64,000 nt of DNA from Tyto alba (Eukaryota > Chordata > Aves > Strigiformes > Tytonidae): positions 25,260,899 through 25,324,898 of the forward strand of contig NW_024881282.1 in NCBI RefSeq assembly GCF_018691265.1, read 5' to 3'. The notes below the pieces were generated by a model, which made no database searches, had not been told where the DNA came from, and worked only from the letters and a program-made list of their open reading frames with translations. The translations under genes and the position numbers were made by a program. Shown piece after piece: positions 1 to 10,408 of this stretch; the first letter of the stretch is position 1; the number at the start of each line of letters is the position of its first letter.

Positions 1-3000
1 ACTAACACCTCATTGATAACAACGTTAAGAGGAAAATGAGTTCCTGTTTGTTCCAGCCTATAAATGCCAGGTTTCACTACCCTGGCATTACGGATCTTGC
101 TTCTGCTTCCCACGTGGGTGTTAATGAACCCGCAATTAAGACCACATGTCTTTCAGACCGGAGGTGAAGTAGCTTTTGCATCTGACACTTTTGGTTCCTC
201 CTTCCTCAGGGCAAATCCTGGCCATACCCATGGCAACCAAAAACTTTAATTTCACTGACTATAAGTTATATTCCTTATCCCATCCAGCCATCTGCCTGCT
301 GTAAACCATGATAAGATCTCGTTGCAAACTTCTAGCAGTTGACTGGCCAGCACCAAATTGGTTATGCACTCACCTGTGCTAGTCTGGTTTATCCCCTTCC
401 AGCAGTGCACAACCATCAACTTGTGCACCGATACAATCGCCTTTATTTGGAATTAGGGCAAGGCTCTTCTAGCAGCTTCAGGAAACTCTGATCCTTCACC
501 TCTGCTTCCACTGCTGATATCCAAAATGGGATGATCCTATTCTCTAACTTTGCTCTTAATCCCTGACATGTACCACTGGATGCAGTGAAATTGCACAGCT
601 ATTGTGTTATTCTTGAAGCGTGTCCAGGCTGCTGCCATACTTGTGCTTCGGACTTAGCAAGCCCATAGAGATCTGTTCCCTACTTCATCTTGAAAACAGG
701 ATGTTTCGTCTAAGGTTTGGACTTCCACTTGTGATGCAAAGCAGACCCAAATCACCTCTGTGCTAGAACTGTGAAGAAAAAGTAAGGTGTCCCACAAAAA
801 CTGCAAGCCGGTTTTAAGGATCATACTTTCTGACAGTAGGAAATCTGAAGCATGCACCCAGAAATCTTAGTGCTGAGCATATATAGACAGAGTGTAAGTG
901 TAGGAAAATGTATCATCTGATGTGCATGGTATCTACAGCAATGCAATGTATAAAACTGAGGACAGAGCCTGAACTCATCTGAGCAGGATGTGGGTGCTCA
1001 CACTGTGGATGAAGCCTTTGACATGTTCTGTAAAGCTTCCTCTGCCTTAAGTCTGTAGAAATGGTTGGAAAAATTTTCTGACATGCAATCTCTGTGATAT
1101 ATCTGCACAGAATCCATGTTTATAGCAGAAGTTATTTTGAGCATATTGCCATTTTCCCACTACTCAGTTAAATGAGCAAAGGATGCTTGCAATACTGACA
1201 GGAAGCTGAACACGTGAGAACTCAAGCTGCTAGAAGCTGATCTATTCGTCAGAAATTTGCCTTCTATATGATGACTAGCAACTGTGAAATGAAAAAGCAA
1301 AGGCATTACACATACAAATCAGATCTAATCTTTAGAGTTCATAAAGCATTGTAGGAATGGTAGAGAAAAGATTTAACCAGGGAAGACTTTTGCTTAGTAG
1401 AGATTCCTCACCTTTTCATTGTTGTTGATGGTATAGTTGAGTCCTCAAGCGGTACTCCAGTGCTATCTTATTACTCCTCCTGATCTTTGATAAGTCACTG
1501 ACGTTCAAACATCCACCCCGAGTGCCTCAGAGGATGAGATTCTTAAAATCCTAGGTATTAAAAGAATGGTGTTTCTGAAAAATGGTGATTTTAGTCATCA
1601 TAGCCTACAAGACAGTATGCTAAGCGACTCATATGTCAACATCAGCAACAAAAAATCACAGCTGAATTTTTAAAAAATCTCATTGTGATATCATGCAGCA
1701 GATAAGTAGATGTTTACATCTGGAACAATTCTGTGAATTACAAAGCTATAACCAGCCTAGCCTCTTAGGAGGTACACCTTCTCATATGGCATGTGAAAGA
1801 AAGAGTTTTGCTCTTAAGAGCACATTTGTTCATTATCTTTGTTATCCTTCAGGCAGTGCTTTCTATATTGCAAAATCATTACCCCTCTGCAAACAAACAG
1901 CACAGCAATCTGATCCCAAAACATAATGTATCTGCCAATTTTAAAACACTCTGAGCAATAACATGGTATAACAACATTTCCTGGAATTTATTTTTAAAAA
2001 TTATCTTTTCTTTCCATAGTTTTCTGTCTTTTTTTAAAAAAAAAAAAAGAACTCAGAAGTAACCACAATGTCAGTGAGAGTGAAAAGTCCTGATTAATTA
2101 TAACTACTGTCAGGAGCAAACTATACAGAACAACAACCACAATTGCACTTTTTAGTCATCTTGACTCGTTCTTGAAATTGTGTCCCGAAGGAGCACAACA
2201 GAGAACAAGTCTGACTGCAAGAGTGTGTGAACATGCAGTTGTGGGAACAGAATTCAAAGCTCAGCATAGCCCCTGAAATCAATGCAGTTGCACCAGAGTA
2301 ACCGAGAACAGAATGTACTATATGGTTCACATTGGAAGTCCTGTCAGGAGTCAGGCAAAGAAGAAATATATAGCACACATAAAATGTAACACAACTAATA
2401 GGAACTAGCCACTTTCTGTGATAAAGATCTTGAAATCTTTTGTATTCAGTAAAGAATAAAGCTTAATTTTAAAATATTCTGTGTACAAGGCATTGTTAAA
2501 GCTGTGTAACTTGTTAAAAGCTATTTTTCTTTTATTGTAATTGTTTTTATTTTATTATAGCAGGAGCTAGGGGCTGCAGCAAGGGCTGAACAGAAGTTGG
2601 AATTTCCATCCACTTTGGGACAAGAAGTCAAAATATCAACACACACTGTGGAACAAAATGTTCTGAAAAACACGGATTCAGAAACAATTGAACATTTCAT
2701 CTGTTCCCAGCTGAGCACAAAAGCTGCATATTTCCGCAGCGTTAGGCTGCCCGAGGGGGTTTGGGTTGAATCGTCTATTGTGTCATTTTGCCCCTGGTGG
2801 GTCAGACCAGGGCTCAGGCCCCGTCTCCAGTGCTGCACCGCAGCTGTAGGGATAACGGCGAGAGGAGTGAGCGTGTTGTACCCGCGCAGATAGAGTCTAA
2901 GCTGGGAGTTAACCACAGGAGACAGAGGGGGCTGAAGCTACAAACCCAATTATACAATACAGTGCTGTTACAGAAACCAGGTTCCTACTGAACCAAGTTA

Positions 3001-6000
3001 AAACAAAATATCTTGGCTCAAAGAAAAGCCACAAGGACATTTTTTTTTCCCATAGAAAATTTGGGAGAATGTTTTTTTTTTCCCGTGCAAAAGTAATTCT
3101 GACCCAAAGCAGCCAGGTGGCTCTCTACTTTTTGACCAACAGTGCCCTGATGGTGTTAGAGACTGTACAAACCTAACTGGACAAAATGGCCTGTCTTTAG
3201 ACAAATTGGGTATTCTTGTCTCCATACCTTGAACCCAGTACTGATATTTTGCTCCCTCTCAGAATCGCCCTGTCTACACTAATACACTGAAGAGGCTCAG
3301 GCTAGGCTCCCCCAGCCTGGTGTTGACCTGAGCTATCTAGCACGGTGTCTGGGCATGGTTTGGGAGACGGGTCCCAGTAAGCAGGATGAATGAGATCACC
3401 TTGTTTTGGGGGAGAAAATATACATGGGAGGTCCATAAGCGGGCAGACCTCACCACGCCTTTTGCCCTCTGGGTTCTGTCCCTGATCCATTTTATTTGCT
3501 TGCATAGACACCATCAGATGGTAACACAAACGTGTACCCATGCGGTAGCCAGAATAGACGGTGGGTCTGTGCTGACAGGAATCTTTTTTTTTGCAGTTTT
3601 AGTCCAAATCTGTCCACCAGTCCTATTCAGCATTCAATTACCTGACTGCTTGTGGAGGGACATGAGAAGAGGAGGGGACACTAATGAGTGCCTGAGGGCA
3701 GGGAAAGAGTAAGACTGTAGTGTTGGCTTGAAATGTTTGTGTATCTATGGCCTGAGATTCAGATCTGTAGTAGCCATAGCTAACTTTAGGTACTTACCCA
3801 AAGGGTTTTTTTGAGCTGTCGTTGCTGGAGCCCAACTCTGCCTTCCATGATGAGAAGTTTCATGTGAGCACAGACCACAGTGGAGTGTAGGGCTACAGAG
3901 TTCTCAATTTGGGGACTTCACTAAGTGCCCATGGTCAGGCTGGAGGAGCCATTTCATATCTGGCCTGTGCAAGAACACACAGAAAGCCTGTGGGAGAGCA
4001 AGAAGGTGGTCCAAAACCCCTGATGCCAGCACAAATGATTTAACAGTAAGAACATATCTCCCCTCTGATAGAGGTTTGCCTTATTTATGCAGTCATTTTA
4101 TAATTGAACCAGGTACCTGGAAACGAATATGAAGTATTAAAGTTACAGAACAGAGTGTGTATGTACTTTTTAATTGAAAGGAGAAAAATCTAGCTGAAAA
4201 ATGCTCCAGCAAACCTTAAACCTTCTTCCTCTAGTGAAAATTAAAGTGTTGTTTAGAACTGCATGCCTTCTGCTTTTGTTATCAAAATGCACATCAGATG
4301 TTGGAGTGCAATTAAAATCCAGTGGGCTCAATTTTGCAGCTAATAAAAATTTGCATAAATTGAGTTCATTGGAGCAATATGGATTTTCAGTACCTGAGGG
4401 TCTGCCCCTCAGTTTTAACTTTATTTTTTGTGTTTCTCTCCTGTGGCAGAAAGGGACAAAAGGCAGAAAGTAGTTGGTATGAAAGGAAAGGTGTATGTCT
4501 TCTAATACCGTACAAAAGCAAAGGTGGCCATAGGGAAAATGGAAGTTTTAATCCAGACTAACCCTAATAGATGCAGGAATATATGGTTTTGTTTTGCTTG
4601 AGTGCTGTTTTCGTTTGTGTCTGTAGTTATGTAAAAAGGATGAAAATACCCATCAGAATCTAGTCTCGAACGGTCTGCAAAACAGGCATTTTTATCTGTG
4701 TAGAAATATATGATTGTGAAATAGGCCTATTGAGAAAATCATAAAAAGTTTATTTCTCACTAAATGAAAGGATGTCTCTTCCTTCAGTTATCATTACTGT
4801 AGGTTGGTGTCATCCATTTAAAAAGTAAATACAGCTCAAAGTAAATTAACCTGCACTTCAACATATGGGTCCTCCCTGGGGTCACATAAATGAGGTAAAC
4901 TGAATATGAGCATGTACCTGAGGGACTGGGAAAGCGTATCTAGTACTTATTTAGTACAGTGCTTAGTTTGTTCTGGTCCATTTATAATAAATTTCTATAG
5001 AGAAAATGCAGTCTTAGTATCCATATTTTGGTCATCAAGCACTTGCTAAATGATGCTTTTGTGATACTTTATCAGTAGCCAAGGTTAATATTTGATATTA
5101 TCAAGTGACAGCTGCACTGACTGTATTTTCTATCCTTTCTAAACGATAATTGTTGTGCAAAACAGCTTTGATACAGATCACATTGATGAAATGCCACTGA
5201 GGGTTTGGGATAGCTTTCACTAATTTAAAACAACATTTTATTAATGGTTGGCTGTATCTACAGAGCGAAAATATGCTCCATGTAAAATTCAAAACTGAGG
5301 AGCCTACCTTTGGAGTCTTGGGGAAGTTACAATAGCCCATTCCTCCTCCCCCAACTATTTCCCGAGGCTGACAATGCCAGATGATGGGGCTGCCCCCTTG
5401 CCCGGCCGAGCTGCTGGGGATGCTGCTTCCCACCCAAGCCCAGCAAGTGGGGAAAGAAACGCGTGGCAGACTGACGGAGGGCACGGGGGTGCTCCAGAGG
5501 CCACAGAACAGCTGCCCAGGCCCCTTAGGACCCATAAAGAAGCAATTGCTGAAAATGCTGAGTGTAGTTTTGCAGCATGTAAGAAAATCTTCACTGGGAT
5601 TTTGTGGGCAAGTAAGGCTTGCTTCTGCCTGTGATGGTTGCCGCCTGTGATCTGCACCCACACTGCATTCAGCAAGAATGTGTGGGGAGAGGGGGTGTGA
5701 GGATTAGAGAAGGAAGGAAACGGTTATTTTGTAAACAGTGAATTTTAAATCTATACTATCTCTTTTAATCATTTGATCATTCAGAGAAAACAAGAAACCT
5801 TTTACTGGAATCAGCGTCCTAAAACTATTCACAGACTGTAAACAAAGAAAGGGGAGTGAGAAAGGGGAAAAAAATAAAAAAGCAAGCCTTTACCTGCTAC
5901 TACCATCTAGTGGTAAAAAAGAAATAAAAGACGTATTTGCAGAAATAACGTGTGGGAGGGATGAGGCTGGTGAATAGAATTAAGAAATCAGGGAATTGTT

Positions 6001-6651
6001 ATCTGTCAGCCACTTGCTCCCCCCAACTGCAAACACACACATTATCCATCACTCTGCTACACCCACACTCTGCTCCTGACAAGGAAAATAAGCACAAAAC
6101 CAGACCCATGAATAGAAATGATCAGTCAGAGAAACATACTCCTTTTGACCTCAGAATTCATGTCTTTGCTTGGTATAAGTATATGACTTAAGATCATCTT
6201 CCAGCCATGGCCATCTTTGCAATCATAAATATGCAATAGCTAACAAAATAGGACTTGGGTCTTCTCCGTGAACTGCAAGAAAGTACTAGGTCATATACAC
6301 AGCTGATTGTTGCTCCTCTCCTGAGGGTTGTGCTTGGTGGAGGTAGGGAGTTTTGTGCGATGGCCTCCGCCCTGGGATGTGCCCACACTCCCTGCTGTCT
6401 GCCAGGGAAGCCCTGCCACCCTGCCCGCAGGATGCTCTCCCCTCCTTGCTGAATTGCCATCTGGCCTTGCTGCGCAGGGGATCAGAGCCTCAGTGCCTTG
6501 CTGGGACCCCCAGACTCTCAAGGGAGAGAACTGGGACTCCACTCCACCTTACCAGGTCCTCTGAAATTGCCAGTCTACTACTAGGCAAACTTCTACCTCC
6601 CCAAACCCCCAGGTTTATCTGTCTGAAATGCAAACCTAAGAAATCACTTAC
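1..6651. other. Unique AT-rich sequence, no supported gene
   Basis: No gene or recognisable repeat could be supported here. There are moderately GC-rich patches around 2705-2900 and 5340-5560, and a short T-run followed by an A-run at 2029-2048. The longest open frame, 5661-5101 on the minus strand, is 186 codons and starts with GTG. It overlaps open frames on the other strand, resembles no family I recognise and is probably chance. A minus-strand frame of about 66 codons near 250-450 is also unassigned. Confidence 0.5.
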
Positions 6652-6859
6652 TACAGGGAGGGGAAATAATAGCAGACTTTGCAGCTGCCTTGCACACTGT
6701 TTTGTCTTCGAGGTGTGTCAGCTCACAGATGAGCTCCTTCTCAAGGTGATTCACGTCTCCTCCCAAGCCAGTGAGAAGGTGTTCCAGTTCTTCCAAGCTG
6801 CCTCTGTCCCCATTGCAGCCTGCTTTCTCTCCATCAGTGATAACCTTAATGCTTTTTAG
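6652..6859 (-). CDS. Candidate internal coding exon, unknown coiled-coil-like protein
   Basis: On the minus strand a 208-nt segment starts directly after a plausible 3' splice site (pyrimidine-leaning tract ending CCCACCAG, AG at 6861-6860). It ends before a consensus-grade donor GTAAGT at 6651-6646. One frame is open throughout: 69 codons plus one base, with an in-frame stop 15 nt upstream of the acceptor. The peptide is hydrophilic with leucines at heptad-like spacing (SLEELEHLL, then HLEKELICELTHLED), suggesting a short coiled coil. I do not recognise the protein and it lacks a start methionine, as expected for an internal exon. An overlapping 168-codon plus-strand frame (6353-6859) looks like its shadow. 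A 69-codon open frame can arise by chance, so the splice sites carry much of the weight. Confidence 0.35.
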
Positions 6860-7600
6860 CTGGTGGGAATCTCAACAGAAAATTCAGCAGTAGACTTGTG
6901 TGCCTATACATGTATAATGCAAAGGGGCTTTAGGACTAAAGTATACAAAACAAGAACAATATAGGTTATTAATTTTTAAAATAATAATCACTGGACAAGA
7001 ATAATTAGTTGTTACACATTGGAAGACAGAAAAAAAGTAGTCATTGTCCCCCAGTGATTTGAACTGAAGTCAGCTGCTGCTCTCCCATGTTTCAGTAGGG
7101 TTCCTGATGCATATGTATGAATCTTTGCAGCTTCCTGCAAGCTTCAGTAATTATTTCATCAAGGCATCAACTTCAGTGTCAGGTGCAATTGGAATCATGC
7201 ATACCACACCTTCAGCCACCAGTGTGTTGGATGTCCTTGGATCTCCTCTTCCTCCTGCCTGAACCAGCACAGCTTTCACATGTAGCTGACTGCAATAAAT
7301 ATATCTATAAAATGTGCCTTTGCCTTCCAGACATCTCTGAGCGTAAGCAAAAAGTTTATGTAGCTAAGTTTGGAGCATATTGGTACTGTTTGGGCAAGAC
7401 AGATTTCAACCTTAAAGTCAATGCCTAAAACAAATCAGAGGAATCAAGTGCCAAAAGTACAACCCTTACTGAAAAAAAAAAAAATGCAAAAATCAACCCC
7501 AAAAGGCATGTTTTATTTTAAACTTAATGTTTCAAATGTAAAGGTGATGCCTAAAATAGGTCAACCAACCACTAAAAGTACTTCTCTCCACTGACTGTAG
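6860..7600. other. Spacer between two exon-like segments
   Basis: AT-rich sequence with an A-run near 7471-7483. Two plus-strand open frames (7117-7428 and 7370-7594) are unremarkable. The final 25 bases contain the pyrimidine-rich tract that serves as a possible 3' splice site for the next feature. Confidence 0.4.
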
Positions 7601-7798
7601 CAGAAGCTGAGTGACAAACTCCAGTGCAAGGTACGAAAGCTGAAGCGGCTGAAGTTCAACTTTGGTGTTAGGTGGGCGGGAGTTTTCACTCCTGATGGGA
7701 AACTAAAAAACAGGACAAGGGACAAGTTCCCTATTGACCATTCTCCTGGGAAGAAAGCAGCAGTTGTCCAACAACTGGCTCTAGAAGAAAAACTGAAG
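7601..7798 (+). CDS. Candidate internal coding exon, lysine-rich, unknown protein
   Basis: A plus-strand frame of 66 codons opens immediately after an in-frame TAG at 7598-7600 and runs to a donor-like AAG|GTATAA at 7798/7799. The upstream tract CTTCTCTCCACTGACTGTAG followed by CAG makes a tandem NAGNAG acceptor, so the exon would start at 7601 or 7604 with the frame kept. The other two plus frames stop within a few codons. Codons are rich in CTG, AAG and TTC, as in vertebrate exons. The peptide has a basic stretch (KVRKLKRLKFNFGVRW), then FTPDGK, and ends ALEEKLK. The basic stretch plus TPDGK is loosely doublecortin-like, but that is a guess. One minus-strand frame is also open, but it reads as an unlikely Phe/Ser-rich antisense. 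Confidence 0.4.
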
Positions 7799-9384
7799 GT
7801 ATAAAATCCTGCCCTGAAAACAGCACCATAGGCATGTTGTATCTCCTTTTACATGCAGATGTAAGATCACTGGAAGGCTCATCAGTGTTTTATCACCAGG
7901 CCTTCTATCAGTAGCATCAAACTCCACTAAGTCTGGGGGACAGCTCTGTCCCATGTCCCAGGTGGCACTCAAGCATTATTTTTTGGCAAAAAGCTGTAGC
8001 AATGACAATGATAAATAATTCATGATCTCTCTCCTTTCCATCTCCCCGGTTGCATGTCCTACAGTCATTTATTAGAATGATGCTGTCTCACATTTATTCA
8101 AGTATCTATTGCAGAGAGACTTGAGAAAATAGAAAAATAATTATTCTTCATCAGGATGCAATTGCATTTATAGAAACATTTGTTTATTTGTTATTTATAG
8201 AAGTGTTATCTGCTTAAACACTTATTCATGTAAGTTTATATGCGATGAGATTCTGTAGCATTTATAGAAAGGAAATAAGGAATATTAAATAAAATGGCAT
8301 GCATATTTGTTTCATAGTTATTTAATTCTGATAGAAGTTGCTTTTGCTATTGCATTTATTTAATTTATCTGTGTATAAATGTATTAATTTAAAGTTTTAC
8401 TTTAGATAGTCTTTCACTGGTTAGATGGCTACATTTTGTATCAACCTTTGTACTGATAATTGTACATCACTCTACTCATGAAACACCTAGAAGTGTGTTC
8501 CTCCCTCACAGGAGAGCCACAAAGGCCTTGTTTCTGACTGAAACGTTTATACTCAATTTTCCACCTCCCACATATGATTAAAACAAAAAGTAATGATTAA
8601 TATTGAGATCCCCTAATTATTCTGATCAGGCAGTTCTCATCCTGGTGACTCAGTTAGAATGGGCTTTTTGCATTTTATTTGCAAAAATAATAAACCTGCA
8701 AGTCAGGATTTAGTCCTGTGAAGATGGCATGTTTTTTTTTTCTCTGTTTTCCACTACTGAATAAATTACATTTTTTTTTTTTTGACTGGTTTAATGAGAA
8801 ATAAGGTTAATAAAATTGTGTTATCTCACTGTCCTCCACTGCCTCTTCTCCCCCTTGGTCTGTTTTTAGCCAATTTAGGCAGAGGCCTCAAAGATTACAA
8901 AGTCTTACAAATTTTGTAATAAGCAGGGACTACTGAGGAGAGGAGAGTGACTTTATTAGTGCTCCTTCTGAGTGAAAAGACAACCATGCTGGCTGTCCAT
9001 GTGTCTGTAGACCTCTCTCTTGTTTGTGTTGTCCCTTTCTGGCCAGGAAACCCCAAGAAGTGGACGGGGGAGAGATGTATGGGCAGGTTGGGGTACTGTG
9101 GTGTGGGAGCATGGGGAGCAAAGCAGTACTGGGAGCAATATGGGGCAACTATGAGACTCTGGAGAGAGCTATGTGTAATATGGTGGGAGTGATTGTAGGT
9201 ATATGGAGAGGCTCTTGTTCTTGAGGTGAGCAGGTGTGATGTGGGACATGCGAGGCAAATCCATGTGAAATGAGATTTCCTTAGCTCCGCTGCTCATGTA
9301 CTGAGTTGCCTTCTTTTATGCCCAACTTCTGATGTTATTTTGCCCACTTCTGCTCTGGCATAGGTCACAGGGAGCTAACTACCT
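7799..9384. other. AT-rich spacer, nothing recognised
   Basis: Mostly A+T-rich sequence with short T-runs near 8731-8741 and 8770-8783. Around 8940-9220 there is a more G-rich stretch with overlapping short open frames on both strands and no recognisable product. Confidence 0.45.
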
Positions 9385-9830
9385 ACCCAGCCAGTAACCT
9401 TCTCCGCAAAGGACATGCTTTTGTTGTTTTCCAGAACTGCATTCATCCTTTCAGATGCTCTCCATCTATCCTCGATTCTTTTTATAATTTCTTTCTCATG
9501 ATCATCACTCTCTAAAGTGAAAAGCTATCACAGGTAAATGTATGCTGCAGATTTTTTATTACTTTCCATTTACCAACAGTATTTTTTCTTGGGTGTAAAC
9601 GCTTTATGTCACCTTTAGTTTTCTTCGTGTTTATTTTAACTCCCTGTTTCTTGCTTGCTGCATAAAGACAATTTATTATCCTCTTCTCTGTAGCTGTTAG
9701 GTACTCAAGAAGTGCAATGTCATGTGCAAACTGCATAGGTACTTCTCATTTATTCTCTGTAATCTTACTGCAGTACAGCTTTCTGAAAACTTCCACAATC
9801 ATGCATAGAAAAAGGGGGTGAATAGAGTTG
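9385..9830 (-). mobile_element. Decayed non-CR1 LINE reverse-transcriptase fragment, RTE-like
   Basis: Read on the minus strand, the segment gives a broken but ordered reverse-transcriptase reading. At the high-coordinate end is HPLF...EVFRKL (about 9820-9775). After an in-frame stop comes QFAHDIALL, in the place of the family's FADDIALL catalytic motif. Then follow ASKKQGVKINTKKTK and, in another frame, EKEIIKRI (about 9490-9465). The motif order (PLF, VFRKL, FADD, INTKKTK, EIKRRI) is that of RTE-type LINEs often annotated as endonuclease-reverse transcriptase, not of CR1. The second position after FA is His rather than Asp, and there are at least one stop and one frameshift, so it is inactive. 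No 5' endonuclease or 3' tail was seen. The clade assignment is inference from motifs. Confidence 0.6.
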
Positions 9831-9969
9831 CACTAATAAATTTAGATTTTCTTTTCTTCTGTTGCTCTTAAAAAATAGTTTTCTGATGCTTTCTGGTAAT
9901 TGCTACTATGGGGAGATAAGCGCTACTTCAGCCTCAAATTAATGAGCTTCATGTGGCAATTACTTGTTG

Positions 9970-10044
9970 GAATTTCATGGCCTATGGTACGCAGGTCAGA
10001 TTAGATGATTCTTCTGGCATTAAAATTTATGAATCTATAAATTT
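9970..10044 (+). mobile_element. Ancient CR1-type LINE, 3' end fragment
   Basis: The segment follows the 3' end of old sauropsid CR1 elements: CATGGCCTATGGTACGC, then GGTCAGATTAGATGATT, TTCTGGCATTAAAA and the tail TTATGAATCTATAAA. It is short and diverged and points in the plus direction, opposite to the neighbouring RTE-like relic, so the two are separate insertions. Confidence 0.55.
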
Positions 10045-10376
10045 CTGTTTCTCACTTGTTCTTGTAATGCTTCCTAACATTTCCAATGAGTAAGAGCCTT
10101 CTCATCTATCAAATACCCAAAGCTGAGGTAAATTATTCTGCATGACCTTCAATACTTTTCTGTCATTTTAGGTCCAGTCTTACAGATGTTGTGTCTCTAA
10201 AGCTCTCAGTAGGGTAGGAATTATGAGTGCCTAGGGATGCCAGGCTGAGCATTTGATATACTGCCTTAGTGTGAAAAATTGGGTGGCTTGTCCTAGGCAT
10301 AGGTTGCTTGCCATGTAAAATTCTTTGTAACTAGCTAGCTTACAGGGGTTATCTATTTATAACTCACAGGGAACTC

Positions 10377-10408
<32 letters not shown>

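Noticed and set aside
5101..5661. 186-codon minus-strand frame as a gene
   Set aside because: It starts with GTG, overlaps open frames on the opposite strand, has an unconvincing composition and matches no family I know.
6353..6859. 168-codon plus-strand frame as a gene
   Set aside because: Its 3' half is antisense to the better-supported minus-strand exon candidate and its 5' half has no protein-like features.
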